Part shown: positions 1-8,922 of the stretch, in pieces
Position numbering within the stretch: position 1 is the first letter of the stretch
Layout of the letters: every line of letters starts with the position of its first letter
Assembly: GCF_028606985.1 (NCBI RefSeq)
Contig: NZ_CP117416.1
Coordinates: 1,650,001 to 1,714,000 of the forward strand
DNA length: 64,000 nt
Direction: 5' to 3'
Source: Paenibacillus kyungheensis
Lineage (GTDB): Bacteria; Bacillota; Bacilli; Paenibacillales; Paenibacillaceae
Notes under the pieces: model-generated
Seen by the model: the letters and a program-made list of their open reading frames with translations, nothing else
What the model was told of the DNA's origin: nothing
Database searches by the model: none
Translations under genes and position numbers: made by a program

Positions 1-821
1 AATTCCTTTAGAACACGTAATAGCTCTTGCTTGGTCTGATAGACTCTGGCTGTCGTCATAGCGCTGTACACATCCGCTACAGCCGTAATACGTGATAACG
101 GATGTATCTCATCTAGACTCAGTCCATTAGGGTATCCTTTGCCATCTGTGCGCTCGTGATGTTGTAAAGCTACCATGGCACTGATCTTGTCACCTGTAGA
201 CTGCATAATAATATCGTGACCATAAATCGTATGACGCTTCATTTCTTCAAATTCTTCTGTAGTCAAACGTCCGGGCTTATTCAAAATATGACTGGGTATT
301 TTGGATTTGCCAACATCATGTAAATAACCTGCTCTACCTGCTTGATACGCTTCTTGTTCGGTATATCCCATCCATGTTGCAAGGTAATAAGAGAGCATCC
401 CTACTTGTAGTGAATGAGTATACGTATAGTTGTTGTCATCGTTTAGAAAAAGTAGTACAGATACGACATCTTTTTGTTCTTGTAACTCTGTAAGTAAAGG
501 TTGTAATTTGGCATCTACCTGACTACCATCGAACTCTCCGCGAGCGGCTGCGTTTAGAAATAAATCTTCAAACCCTTGTAGAGCGCTATTAAATTGAACT
601 TTTGCATCTTGAAGAGGATGGCTAGATAAAGATTGGCTAATATCGGCAGGTTCTGAGAAAACTTCTTCAATGTCGACATCATCCACACCATGCTGTAGCA
701 GCTTAGCAATATCTTCCCGCTGAAGAGTATGGCCCTTTTGCATAATATGAATGCCGAATGTATTGAATGTATCTCTAAGAAGCGTATCTCCCGGCTTCAA
801 ATCGGTAACATGCACTCTCAA
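1..821 (-). CDS. HD-GYP domain phosphodiesterase, partial
   Basis: Probable cyclic-di-GMP phosphodiesterase whose 3' end lies beyond the left edge of the window. Translating the minus strand from a TTG at 821 gives an N-terminal segment beginning LRVHVTDLKPGDTL, then an HD domain with YTHSLQVG and YLHDVGKSKIP, and later HHERTDGKGYP, which is the extended HD-GYP signature. HD and GYP motifs are both intact, so an active enzyme is likely. GGGGTG six bases before the TTG favours this start; an in-frame GTG three codons upstream is an alternative. Established family knowledge: HD-GYP proteins hydrolyse c-di-GMP to pGpG or GMP. No GGDEF or EAL partner is visible in the window. Confidence 0.85.
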   Translation of the reverse strand, partial: MRVHVTDLKPGDTLLRDTFNTFGIHIMQKGHTLQREDIAKLLQHGVDDVDIEEVFSEPADISQSLSSHPLQDAKVQFNSALQGFEDLFLNAAARGEFDGSQVDAKLQPLLTELQEQKDVVSVLLFLNDDNNYTYTHSLQVGMLSYYLATWMGYTEQEAYQAGRAGYLHDVGKSKIPSHILNKPGRLTTEEFEEMKRHTIYGHDIIMQSTGDKISAMVALQHHERTDGKGYPNGLSLDEIHPLSRITAVADVYSAMTTARVYQTKQELLRVLKE

Positions 822-908
822 TGTGGGCACCCCGTTTATTAAACAAATTGTAAATGTATCATATCAGGAAAAAAAAGCAGGATCAATGTTGAAATCAGTT
901 CATTTAGC

Positions 909-1640
909 TCAAGATTTTGGCTCGGTGGGGTTCCAAGGACCTGTTTGAACACCTTTCCACTCTGAACCATCTGCCCAGATCTCTTTTTTCCAAATAGGTA
1001 CAGTTTCTTTAAGACGTTCAATCGCAAATCGACTAGCTTCGTAAGCATCATTACGATGAGCCGAAGAAACAGCGATAATCACACTGGTCTCCGCTATACC
1101 TACTGTTCCTATACGATGGCTGATCGCACAACGTGTTCCTGTCCATGTTGTTGCAATATGATCTCCAATTTTTTGCAATTGATGAAGTGCCATCGGTATA
1201 TAAGCTTCATATTCTAAATGAACGGTCTGCATCGCACCTGTCATTTCACGAGTGGTTCCGATAAATGTTAACGTTGCTCCATGATTAGGATCAATCACTT
1301 TAGCGATCACATCTTCAGCTTGTAATCGTTCACTGGTAATGAGATATAAACCGTCCGTTGTCTGTGAAGTAGTAGTGTCTATTCCTGATCCACCGGATAC
1401 AGGAGGAATCAAAGCAATTTCATCCACAGGCTTAATCCTATTATCGGCTAAAGCGTACTCTTGGTTAACAGCAGCGAAGGCAGCTTCGATCATTATTTTT
1501 GCTTCTGGATATTGTTTAGACAAAAGTTCTTTCAATTGTGCGACTGTAAGTTCTTCAGAGGATGGAGTTTCTATAATAACTTGCGATTGGCCAACGCGCT
1601 CAGCAAGACCTGCAAATAGTCGAACGGTATATTGTTGCAT
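909..1640 (-). CDS. moaD/moaE: MoaD-MoaE fusion, molybdopterin synthase
   Basis: Both subunits of molybdopterin synthase in one chain, converting precursor Z (cPMP) to molybdopterin in molybdenum cofactor synthesis. Residues about 1-85 are the ubiquitin-like MoaD part, ending in PPVSGGSG, where the Gly-Gly is normally the C-terminal thiocarboxylate. Residues about 95-240 are MoaE, with GTTRE, HRIGTVGIAE, VSSAHR, RLKETVPIWKKE and the closing WNP. The ATG at 1640 is preferred because GGAGG precedes it by about 11 bases; an upstream in-frame ATG at 1658 has no site and would place that GGAGG inside the gene. The diglycine is internal, so the product would need cleavage or another thiolation route. 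No other moa gene is present. Confidence 0.9.
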   Translation of the reverse strand: MQQYTVRLFAGLAERVGQSQVIIETPSSEELTVAQLKELLSKQYPEAKIMIEAAFAAVNQEYALADNRIKPVDEIALIPPVSGGSGIDTTTSQTTDGLYLITSERLQAEDVIAKVIDPNHGATLTFIGTTREMTGAMQTVHLEYEAYIPMALHQLQKIGDHIATTWTGTRCAISHRIGTVGIAETSVIIAVSSAHRNDAYEASRFAIERLKETVPIWKKEIWADGSEWKGVQTGPWNPTEPKS

Positions 1641-1750
1641 GATATTTAACGCCTCCATGTGCTTTTTCGATCTCTTTAATATATCATAAGTTCATATGTA
1701 TATTATATAACCCCAATCAAAGGGAACGGATGCAGGAGGACATACTATTT

Positions 1751-3193
1751 ATGAACATAAATGAAGTGGAAGATACATTAACACTATTACACACCAATGA
1801 TATTCATAGTCATTTTGAAAATATGGGTGCAATTGCAGCGATCATCGCAGAACGCAAGCAACGTTTGGGTGAAGAGCAGCTATTGGTATTGGATATCGGT
1901 GATCATATGGATCGTATGTCGATTGAGACAGAAGGGTCTGCCGGTGGAGCCAATATCGATATTATTAATATGACCGGTTATGATGCGATTACGATCGGGA
2001 ACAATGAAGGTCTGACCTACACGCCTGAACTGCTTAATCAAGCATATGCAGGAATTAGCTGTCCGATTATTTGTAGTAATGTAGAAGAGATGGAGAGCGG
2101 TGTTCCACCTGTGTGGATGGAAACTCATCGGATTATTCAAAAAGGAACATGGAAAATAGGTCTAATCGGGGCTACAGCGCAATATAGCGATTATTACGAA
2201 TTGCTAGGATGGAATGTCAGTGATCCAATAGCCAGTCTAGCACCATGGGTAGCAAAGTTACGTGATGAAGTGGATTTACTGGTTGTCTTATCTCATCTGG
2301 GATTACCTACCGATCAGAAGCTTGCTGAGCAGTTGCCTGAGATTGATGTGATTCTAGGAGGACATAGCCATCATGTGTTAGATCGTCCGCTCTGGATTGG
2401 TTCTACAGTACTTGGAGCCGCAGGCAAGTTCGGTCAATATATCGGAGAAATGGTCTGGAAAAAAGATACACAGGGAGCACGTGCTCATCTACTGGATGGT
2501 GGCTTAATTCCGATCACCGAATATATGGAACGGGATGCGTCGATAGAAAATGCGATTGTGATTCATCGCCAACGTGCAGAAGAACGAATGAATCGTACGG
2601 TAGCAATGTTAGAAGCGCCACTTGAAATTCATTATGAACAAGAGTCTCCATTTGGTAATTTGCTTGCACAGGCTGTACGTCAATTTACAGGAGCAGAATT
2701 GTCGATTGTGAATGCAGGTCAACTGTTAGCCGATCTGCCCGCAGGCGAAGTCACAGAAGGTCTGCTTCATCGTCTATGCCCATCTCCGGTAAATCCATGT
2801 ATTACGTTGCTTCAAGGAAAAAATATCAAGTTAGCGTTAGAACAATCGCTTTTGCCTGAATTTACGCACAAAACGATTATGGGATTTGGATTCCGAGGCA
2901 AAGTGCTTGGTTGTCTATGTGTAGATGGAATAGATATCTCGTATGATCTATCTCGACCTGCTTATGATCGTATTACAGCTATTCGCTTAGGGGATCAAGA
3001 GCTGAAAGATGAACAAGAATACAGCGTAGGTTGTCTGGATATGTTCACATTTGGCATCGGCTATATGTCTCTTAGTGAAAGTCATGAAGTGAAATATATT
3101 CTGCCTGAATTTATCCGCGATCTGTTACGAATGCAGTTGCAGACACCAGGAGCAGCGTTAGCGTCTGCCGAAAAACGATGGTTTATGGTATGA
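1751..3193 (+). CDS. 5'-nucleotidase-type metallophosphatase (YunD-like)
   Basis: Predicted metallophosphatase with a 5'-nucleotidase C-terminal domain, hydrolysing nucleotides or related phosphoesters. The N-terminal calcineurin-like domain shows LLHTNDIHSHFEN, DIGDHMDR, TIGNNEG (the GNHE position), VLSHLG and ILGGHSHH, the metal-binding set. The C-terminal half (from about residue 275, ESPFGNLLAQAVRQFTGAELSIVNAG) matches the substrate-binding domain. There is no signal peptide, so it is probably cytosolic, unlike most secreted relatives. The ATG at 1751 has AGGAGG 11 bases upstream; the ATG at 1730 has no site and contains that AGGAGG in its frame. It is closest in layout to B. subtilis YunD. 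Confidence 0.85.
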   Translation: MNINEVEDTLTLLHTNDIHSHFENMGAIAAIIAERKQRLGEEQLLVLDIGDHMDRMSIETEGSAGGANIDIINMTGYDAITIGNNEGLTYTPELLNQAYAGISCPIICSNVEEMESGVPPVWMETHRIIQKGTWKIGLIGATAQYSDYYELLGWNVSDPIASLAPWVAKLRDEVDLLVVLSHLGLPTDQKLAEQLPEIDVILGGHSHHVLDRPLWIGSTVLGAAGKFGQYIGEMVWKKDTQGARAHLLDGGLIPITEYMERDASIENAIVIHRQRAEERMNRTVAMLEAPLEIHYEQESPFGNLLAQAVRQFTGAELSIVNAGQLLADLPAGEVTEGLLHRLCPSPVNPCITLLQGKNIKLALEQSLLPEFTHKTIMGFGFRGKVLGCLCVDGIDISYDLSRPAYDRITAIRLGDQELKDEQEYSVGCLDMFTFGIGYMSLSESHEVKYILPEFIRDLLRMQLQTPGAALASAEKRWFMV

Positions 3194-3291
3194 TAAATGA
3201 GATCTTGCGTCATATTTTGCATATTTAATGAGTCAAAGAACGTTATGCAATACATGATTTAAGGTTAATACATGAAATAAGGTGAAAGCAA

Positions 3292-4425
3292 ATGACAGTA
3301 ATACAAAGAAGTGAATGGCCTCTTAAAGAGTTATCCCCAAGTTACGATCCGTGGGACCCTTTGCTATCACTTCGCAAATTTGGACGCAATACGCTAACCA
3401 GCGTGGAGATGACAGTTACCAATCTATGCAATATGCGCTGTGAGCATTGTGCAGTTGGAGATTCACTGGTGATGCGTGAACCGGATATGATTCCTTTGCC
3501 TTTGATGTTGAAGCGATTAGATGAAGTGGAACATCTTCAGACAATCAGTATTACTGGTGGTGAACCGACTTTCCGCAAAAAAACGGTGGATGAAGTCATC
3601 GTTCCTTTGCTTAAATATGCGCGTGAGCGTGGTATTCGTTCACAGATTAATTCTAATTTAACATTAGATATCGGGCGTTATGAGAAATTATTACCGTACT
3701 TAGATGTGATGCATATTTCATTTAACTATACATCTGTAGATGATTTCCATGAAGTGGGTTTTGCGAACAGTGGACATCCTGTTCCTCGTGAAGTCGCTGT
3801 TAAAATGTACGATAAAATGATTGAAAACTCTCAACTTTTGAGCAAAGCTGGGATGTTTATTTCGGCGGAAACGATGATTAATTATCGTACCCATCACAAA
3901 TTACCTGAGATTCATCGATTGATCAAAGAAATGGGTTGTAGACGTCATGAAGTACACCCGATGTATGCAGCCGATTTTGCAGCGAATTTGCCTGTAGTCT
4001 CACTAGCTGAGTTCCGTACAGCGATTCATGATTTGTTAGATCATCGAGATCAAGACATGTGGATGTTATTTGGCACATTACCATTCTTCGCTTGTAACTC
4101 TGATGCTGAAGATCGCAAGTTGATTAACCGTCTGCATCGTGAGCGTAATGTAACTGTTCGTAATGATCCAGATGGACGTAATCGGGTCAACGTTAATATG
4201 TTTACAGGGGATGTATTTGTTACAGATTTTGCGGCTATTCCAGCGTTTGGCAATGTGTCTCATAGCCAGCTTGATGATGTATTTAGCGAATGGACCAACA
4301 ATCATCCACTGAATCAAACAGTGAATTGTCATTGTGATGCGGCGGCTTGCTGTGGACCGAATTTGCTCGTAGCAGACATGTATTACAAAAATACAGATTT
4401 CAAATCACGTAAAGCTATTTTGTAA
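3292..4425 (+). CDS. yfkAB: Radical SAM/CxCxxxxC protein YfkAB
   Basis: Radical SAM protein of unknown substrate. The [4Fe-4S] site CNMRCEHC lies near residue 47, followed by the SAM-binding ITGGEPTF. The C-terminus carries CHCDAAACC, the CxCxxxxC signature of the YfkAB family, which suggests a second metal or cluster site. In early B. subtilis annotation yfkA and yfkB were split; here the gene is one continuous 377-residue frame. AAGGTG precedes the start by about seven bases. It follows the phosphatase on the same strand after 98 bases. The fold is certain, the reaction unknown. Confidence 0.88.
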   Translation: MTVIQRSEWPLKELSPSYDPWDPLLSLRKFGRNTLTSVEMTVTNLCNMRCEHCAVGDSLVMREPDMIPLPLMLKRLDEVEHLQTISITGGEPTFRKKTVDEVIVPLLKYARERGIRSQINSNLTLDIGRYEKLLPYLDVMHISFNYTSVDDFHEVGFANSGHPVPREVAVKMYDKMIENSQLLSKAGMFISAETMINYRTHHKLPEIHRLIKEMGCRRHEVHPMYAADFAANLPVVSLAEFRTAIHDLLDHRDQDMWMLFGTLPFFACNSDAEDRKLINRLHRERNVTVRNDPDGRNRVNVNMFTGDVFVTDFAAIPAFGNVSHSQLDDVFSEWTNNHPLNQTVNCHCDAAACCGPNLLVADMYYKNTDFKSRKAIL

Positions 4426-4488
4426 ATCAATAAGCATTTTGCGTTATCAGATTGCAGACATAAAAAGAGGACAACAGCATAACGCAGA

Positions 4489-5877
4489 ATGCTGATTAAC
4501 TATGGAAGAAATGGGGCGTTCTGGTTGGGCCATTCGGAGTTTGAGATAGGAACTTTAGTATTGAATTTGGCTTTGGTTTTACTGCTCGTATTTTTAAACG
4601 GCTTTTTTGTGGCTGCTGAATTTTCACTTGTGAAAGTACGTCATTCTCGCTTAACACAATTAGAGAGTGAAGGCAACAAGCTTGCAGGATACGCGCTTAA
4701 GGTCAACAAGAAGCTGGATGCTTACTTATCAGCTACCCAATTCGGGATTACGCTGGCATCTCTTGGACTCGGTTGGATTGGTGAGCCTGCTATCTCGGAA
4801 TTACTTGTCGAACCAATTATGTATAAATTAGGGTTCGGTGAATCTCCATTAGTGACCACAATTTCTGTCATTATAGGTTTTGCTGTAATTACATTTCTAC
4901 ATATTGTTATCGGTGAATTGGCTCCGAAGTCGCTCGCTATTCAGCGTACAGAAGGAGTATCGTTATGGCTGTCAGCACCATTATTATTCTTTTATCGTGT
5001 ATTCTTCCCGTTTATCTGGGTGTTAAATGCAGCTGCGAACGCTGTGTTACGTGCTGTAGGTATAGAGCCTGCCAATGAAGCAGAAGCAGCTCACTCGGAA
5101 GAAGAGATTCGAATTTTGATGAATCAAAGTGCCAAAAGCGGTGTGATTGATGAAGGCGAAATGGAACTGATGAACAATATTTTCGAGTTCTCTGATTTAC
5201 TTGCACGCGAAGTCATGTTGCCACGTACAGATATGACTTGTTTGTATACGAACTTTTCCAAAGAAGAAAATTTGGCGATTATCAATGAAACCAAACATTC
5301 ACGTTACCCTGTAGCCGTAGAAGATAAAGACCGTATTATCGGTTTTGTGCATATTACAGATGTATTATTATCGCCTGTGAACCAACCGTATGATCTGGTT
5401 GCGTTGGCACGACCTATTTTGAATGTACCTGAGTCTATGGAAATTAGTCATGTATTACAAATGATGCAAAAAAACCATTCTCAGTTAACACTGGTTGTCG
5501 ATGAATATGGTGGAACAGCCGGAATATTAACAGCGGAAGAAATTCTGGAAGAAATCGTCGGTGAATTATATGACGAATTTGAAGATGAACGCCCTGATAT
5601 GGAGCGAGATGGAGATACAATCTCGGTCGATGGACGAATGTTGATTGAAGATGTAAATGAACTAAGCGGTGTTGAGATCGATGATGATGAAGTCGATTCA
5701 ATCGGTGGATGGATGTTTAAAGAGCTTGAAGGTGTTCCCGAAACAGGCGGTAAAGTAGAAATTGATGGGGTAACTTTTGAAGTGGCAGAAGCCGAGCGTT
5801 TACGTATTATGCGTGTGCGTATCTATCCTGTTCCTGAGATTACAGATGATGAAGAAGATAAAAACGATTCCGATTAA
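4489..5877 (+). CDS. CNNM/CBS-domain membrane protein (HlyC/CorC type)
   Basis: Membrane protein of the so-called hemolysin family. It has an N-terminal CNNM (DUF21) transmembrane domain (residues about 15-200, with FFVAAEFSLVKVR and SATQFGITLASLGLGWIGEPA), a pair of CBS domains (about 215-345, with LPRTDM and VVDEYGGTAGILTAEEILEEIVGE) and a C-terminal CorC/HlyC domain. Relatives are linked to magnesium or sodium/magnesium export; no hemolytic activity should be assumed. The first 20 residues are less family-like and AGAGGA lies about 20 bases before the ATG, so the start could be slightly further downstream at a TTG. The acidic C-terminus (DDEEDKNDSD) is typical. Confidence 0.88.
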   Translation: MLINYGRNGAFWLGHSEFEIGTLVLNLALVLLLVFLNGFFVAAEFSLVKVRHSRLTQLESEGNKLAGYALKVNKKLDAYLSATQFGITLASLGLGWIGEPAISELLVEPIMYKLGFGESPLVTTISVIIGFAVITFLHIVIGELAPKSLAIQRTEGVSLWLSAPLLFFYRVFFPFIWVLNAAANAVLRAVGIEPANEAEAAHSEEEIRILMNQSAKSGVIDEGEMELMNNIFEFSDLLAREVMLPRTDMTCLYTNFSKEENLAIINETKHSRYPVAVEDKDRIIGFVHITDVLLSPVNQPYDLVALARPILNVPESMEISHVLQMMQKNHSQLTLVVDEYGGTAGILTAEEILEEIVGELYDEFEDERPDMERDGDTISVDGRMLIEDVNELSGVEIDDDEVDSIGGWMFKELEGVPETGGKVEIDGVTFEVAEAERLRIMRVRIYPVPEITDDEEDKNDSD

Positions 5878-5973
5878 AAAGTTGTATATTAATGCAGAAT
5901 AACCTATACAATACGTCATGATTTAAGGGCAGTGTGATGCTGCCCATCATACATAGATAGGAGTTACGCAGAA

Positions 5974-6660
5974 ATGAATGAACAACCGAAGTTACGCAAG
6001 CCTCAAGCGATGATGTTTGATATGGATGGTACTCTTTTTCAGACCGAGACCGTACTGATTCCTGCCTATCACAAAACGTTTGAAATGTTAAAGCAAGAAG
6101 GTCTGTATGACGGGGAAACACCACCGGAAGAGATCATTTTGAGCTGTCTTGGCATGTTGCTTGAAGATATCTGGGCACGTGTAATTCCAGGTGCAGGTGC
6201 TCCTACAGTCGCAAGAGCAAATGAACTGTTATTGCAACTACAACTAGATGAAATGGCAGCAGGAATCTCTGCGATGTATCCACAGGTTAACGAAACATTG
6301 CAATATCTGCATGATCAAGGTGTACGTCTATTTGTAGCAAGTAATGGTCTGGAAGGGTACGTCAAAGGAGCGGCTGAAGTTCATCAATTGTCTCCTTTAA
6401 TGGAGGGTGTGTATAGTGCAGGAGAATACAATACCGCTTCCAAAGTCGATCTAGTCCAATTACTGTTAACCAACCATCATATAACCGAAGCATGGATGGT
6501 GGGAGACCGCTCTTCAGACGTAGAAGCAGGGAAAAAGAACGGTCAGGTCGTGATTGGCTGTAATTATGCAGACTTTGGAGATACGTCCGAGTTGGAAGGT
6601 TCAGACGTGATTATTACTTCTTTTGATCAATTGATTACATTGTATGATCAAGCAGAATAA
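5974..6660 (+). CDS. HAD-superfamily phosphatase
   Basis: HAD subfamily IA hydrolase resembling phosphoglycolate phosphatase or beta-phosphoglucomutase. Motif I FDMDGTLFQTE supplies the nucleophile and acid Asp (residues 16 and 18), motif II is VASNGL, the motif III lysine is in SKVDLVQLL, and motif IV is MVGDRSSDVEAGKKNG. A helical cap lies between motifs I and II. AGGAG lies about 10 bases before the ATG. The substrate cannot be read from the sequence. It stands alone between the CNNM protein and the YlbF-type gene. Confidence 0.85.
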   Translation: MNEQPKLRKPQAMMFDMDGTLFQTETVLIPAYHKTFEMLKQEGLYDGETPPEEIILSCLGMLLEDIWARVIPGAGAPTVARANELLLQLQLDEMAAGISAMYPQVNETLQYLHDQGVRLFVASNGLEGYVKGAAEVHQLSPLMEGVYSAGEYNTASKVDLVQLLLTNHHITEAWMVGDRSSDVEAGKKNGQVVIGCNYADFGDTSELEGSDVIITSFDQLITLYDQAE

Positions 6661-6792
6661 TAACTAGGATTCACTAAGCTTGATTCGTCTAATTTTACTT
6701 CTGCTAACAAATCAGTTACTCTAGTAAAAGTTCAAATCGCCAATGATTGGGTACAATATAAAAATGATATCAAAGAAAGCAGGGATACAATA

Positions 6793-7140
6793 ATGAATAT
6801 TTATGACAAAGCTAACGAACTATCGAAATCGATCCGCGAAAGTAAAGAAGTAGAAGACATTACAGCAGCAATGAAGCTGATTGAAAATGATCCAGAAAGC
6901 AAACGTATGTTAGATGATTTCCGTACGCGTCAAATGGAAGTTCAACAACGTATGATGTCTGGAGATATGCCGAATCCAGAAGAAATGGAACAAATGGAAA
7001 AAGTATTTGAAGTGTTAAACTTGAACTTGAATATTCGTCGCTTGTTCGATGCAGAGCAACGTCTAAGTGTAATTATTGAAGATATCAACAAAATTATTAC
7101 AGAAAGTTTGAGCGATCTATACGGTGGCGAGAACGCGTAA
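6793..7140 (+). CDS. YlbF/YheA-family protein
   Basis: Small helical protein of the YlbF/YmcA/YheA family (UPF0342 type), 115 residues, rich in Glu, Lys and Met. The pattern NDPESKRMLDDFRTRQMEVQQRMMSGD and EQRLSVIIEDINKIITESLSDLYGG resembles B. subtilis YheA. In the related YlbF-YmcA-YaaT complex these proteins support RNase Y-dependent RNA maturation; whether this member does so is unknown. It ends 130 bases before a strong terminator and looks monocistronic. Confidence 0.8.
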   Translation: MNIYDKANELSKSIRESKEVEDITAAMKLIENDPESKRMLDDFRTRQMEVQQRMMSGDMPNPEEMEQMEKVFEVLNLNLNIRRLFDAEQRLSVIIEDINKIITESLSDLYGGENA

Positions 7141-7271
7141 TTCGTTAATATCTGTTTTAATACATGGCGGTTATCAAATTATAACAGGTTGATAATTATT
7201 ACAAATTTAAAGTATATATGATTTGAGAGAGATAACTTACTTTCAAAAGAATATATCAAAATAGCGCCATC

Positions 7272-7317
7272 ACAAGCGCCTCTAGCCAGATATCTATGGT
7301 TGGAGGCGCTTGTTTTT
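7272..7317 (+). terminator. Terminator after YheA-type gene
   Basis: Perfect 11-bp stem, ACAAGCGCCTC pairing with GAGGCGCTTGT, followed by TTTTTG. It separates the YheA-type gene from ytoI. Confidence 0.9.
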
Positions 7318-7355
7318 GTGCTATAATCAAATAGGAGTGATACAGATCAAGAACG

Positions 7356-8705
7356 GTGGTGTTACAGTTGGAAGAACAGGATGAGACGATTACAAAGCAT
7401 GAGCAGTTATTACAACATATTGAAAAGCTACAAGTCGGTAGCAAAATTTCAGTTCGCAAACTAGCCAAACATATGGGAGTGAGCGAAGGAACGGCTTATC
7501 GAGCAGTTAAAGAAGCTGAAAATATGGGTATTGTAGTGACGCGTGAACGTATAGGTACGATTCGTGTAGAAAAGAAACCGCGTGGTATCTCTGAACAGCT
7601 TACTTTTGCGGATGTGGCTGAGATTGTCGGAGGTCAAGTATTTGGCGGAAGTGGCGGTCTTAATAAAACACTTGTTAAATATGCGATCGGTGCGATGAAA
7701 GTAGAAGCGATGATGCGTTATGTGGAAGCAGGAAGCTTATTGATTGTCGGTAACCGTGAAGATGCTCATTCGCTTGCACTGGAACATGGCGCAGCCGTTT
7801 TGATTACCGGAGGATTCGGCACAAGTGCAGAAGTGAAAGCATTAGCAGATGAATGTGATTTGCCTATTATCTTATCCCGTCATGATACATTTACAGTAGC
7901 TTCGATGATCAACCGCGCCATCTTTGATCGGATGATCAAAAAGAAAATTATGCTGGTTGAAGATATTATTGCAGGCAAGCCAAAGCCAGAAGTACTTAAA
8001 GCGTCTAGCACAGCTCAAGATTTTCGTGAAATGACAGAGAAAACAGGGTATGTTCGATTAGCTGTGGTAGACGAATGGAACCGGGTGATCGGTATTGTAG
8101 GACGAAAAGAGATCGAAGAATTAACACCAGAACAACCGATCGAAAAAGTACTGATTCGCCGCCCGATTACAGCTACGTTACAGACTTCGCTTGCTTCAGC
8201 AGCACAGACGATGATGTGGGAAGGGGTCGACTTTTTACCGATTGTAGATCGTAATCGGAAATTGATCAGCACCGTAACCCGTCACGAAGTATTGCAAGCG
8301 ATGAGAGATGCACAGCAACAGCCCAATGCAGGTACAGGGGAGACATTTGATCATTTGATTTGGAATGGATTTGCTGAAGAAAAAGATGAAGACGGTGGAA
8401 TCGTATTTCATGGATTTATCACCCCGCAGATGGCGACCGATTTGGGTACCATTTCAGAAGGTGTGTTGACTACAGTCATGATTCAAGCCGCTACACGTAC
8501 AGCCAAATTATTAAGCGGATGCGATTATGTACTGGACAATATGAGCACTTATTTTCTACGTCCGATCCAGATTGAAGATGCAGTAGTCATTCGCCCGATC
8601 ATCTTAGAATCCAGTCGCCGTACATGCAAGCTAGAAATTCAAATGTCCTACGACGAACTCCCTGTAGCCAAATGCATCCTAACCCTACAATCCATTGACC
8701 ACTAG
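7356..8705 (+). CDS. ytoI: DRTGG/CBS/hot-dog regulator YtoI
   Basis: Multi-domain putative regulator matching B. subtilis YtoI. It has an N-terminal winged helix (residues about 15-70, SVRKLAKHMGVSEGTAYRAVKEAE), a DRTGG domain (about 80-190), two CBS domains (about 195-320) and a C-terminal hot-dog/MaoC-like fold (about 325-445). CBS pairs usually bind adenine nucleotides, suggesting a ligand-sensing regulator, but the target is unknown. The frame opens with GTG GTG at 7356, with AGGAGTGA about 15 bases upstream; a TTG at 7368 with GGTGGTG six bases before it fits the B. subtilis N-terminus better and may be the true start. Confidence 0.87.
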   Translation: MVLQLEEQDETITKHEQLLQHIEKLQVGSKISVRKLAKHMGVSEGTAYRAVKEAENMGIVVTRERIGTIRVEKKPRGISEQLTFADVAEIVGGQVFGGSGGLNKTLVKYAIGAMKVEAMMRYVEAGSLLIVGNREDAHSLALEHGAAVLITGGFGTSAEVKALADECDLPIILSRHDTFTVASMINRAIFDRMIKKKIMLVEDIIAGKPKPEVLKASSTAQDFREMTEKTGYVRLAVVDEWNRVIGIVGRKEIEELTPEQPIEKVLIRRPITATLQTSLASAAQTMMWEGVDFLPIVDRNRKLISTVTRHEVLQAMRDAQQQPNAGTGETFDHLIWNGFAEEKDEDGGIVFHGFITPQMATDLGTISEGVLTTVMIQAATRTAKLLSGCDYVLDNMSTYFLRPIQIEDAVVIRPIILESSRRTCKLEIQMSYDELPVAKCILTLQSIDH

Positions 8706-8795
8706 CGCTTGGCATCATAAGCGCGACATATAAAATAAAAAAGTGATTTTTGCAAAGCAAAATATCTTACATCAAGCGCTTGGCAATATAAGCGC
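8705..8795. repeat. Two tandem GCGCTT-N8-AAGCGC hairpins
   Basis: Two near-identical inverted repeats 71 bases apart, GCGCTTGGCATCATAAGCGC at 8705-8724 and GCGCTTGGCAATATAAGCGC at 8776-8795. The first begins inside the ytoI stop codon region. Neither has a T-run, so they are not simple terminators. Confidence 0.75.
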
Positions 8796-8825
8796 CGGGC
8801 ACCACAATCCCCATCCTTATTCAAT

Positions 8826-8870
8826 AAAAAGAAGCACTACAGATCAACTCACCTGTAGCGCTTCTTTTTT
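8826..8870. terminator. Bidirectional terminator between ytoI and MCP gene
   Basis: Stem AAGAAGC-CTACAG with CTGTAG-GCTTCTT, flanked by A-run and T-run, serving the convergent ytoI (plus) and chemoreceptor (minus) genes. Confidence 0.9.
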
Positions 8871-8922
8871 ACATAATTTCTAATTCATTCATCAATCCTA
8901 CTTCTACTACATCAACCAATCA

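Noticed and set aside
3253-5928. CATGATTTAAGG repeated exactly at 3253 and 5917 in two intergenic gaps
   Set aside because: Only 12 bases in AT-rich spacers; probably chance or shared promoter-like composition.
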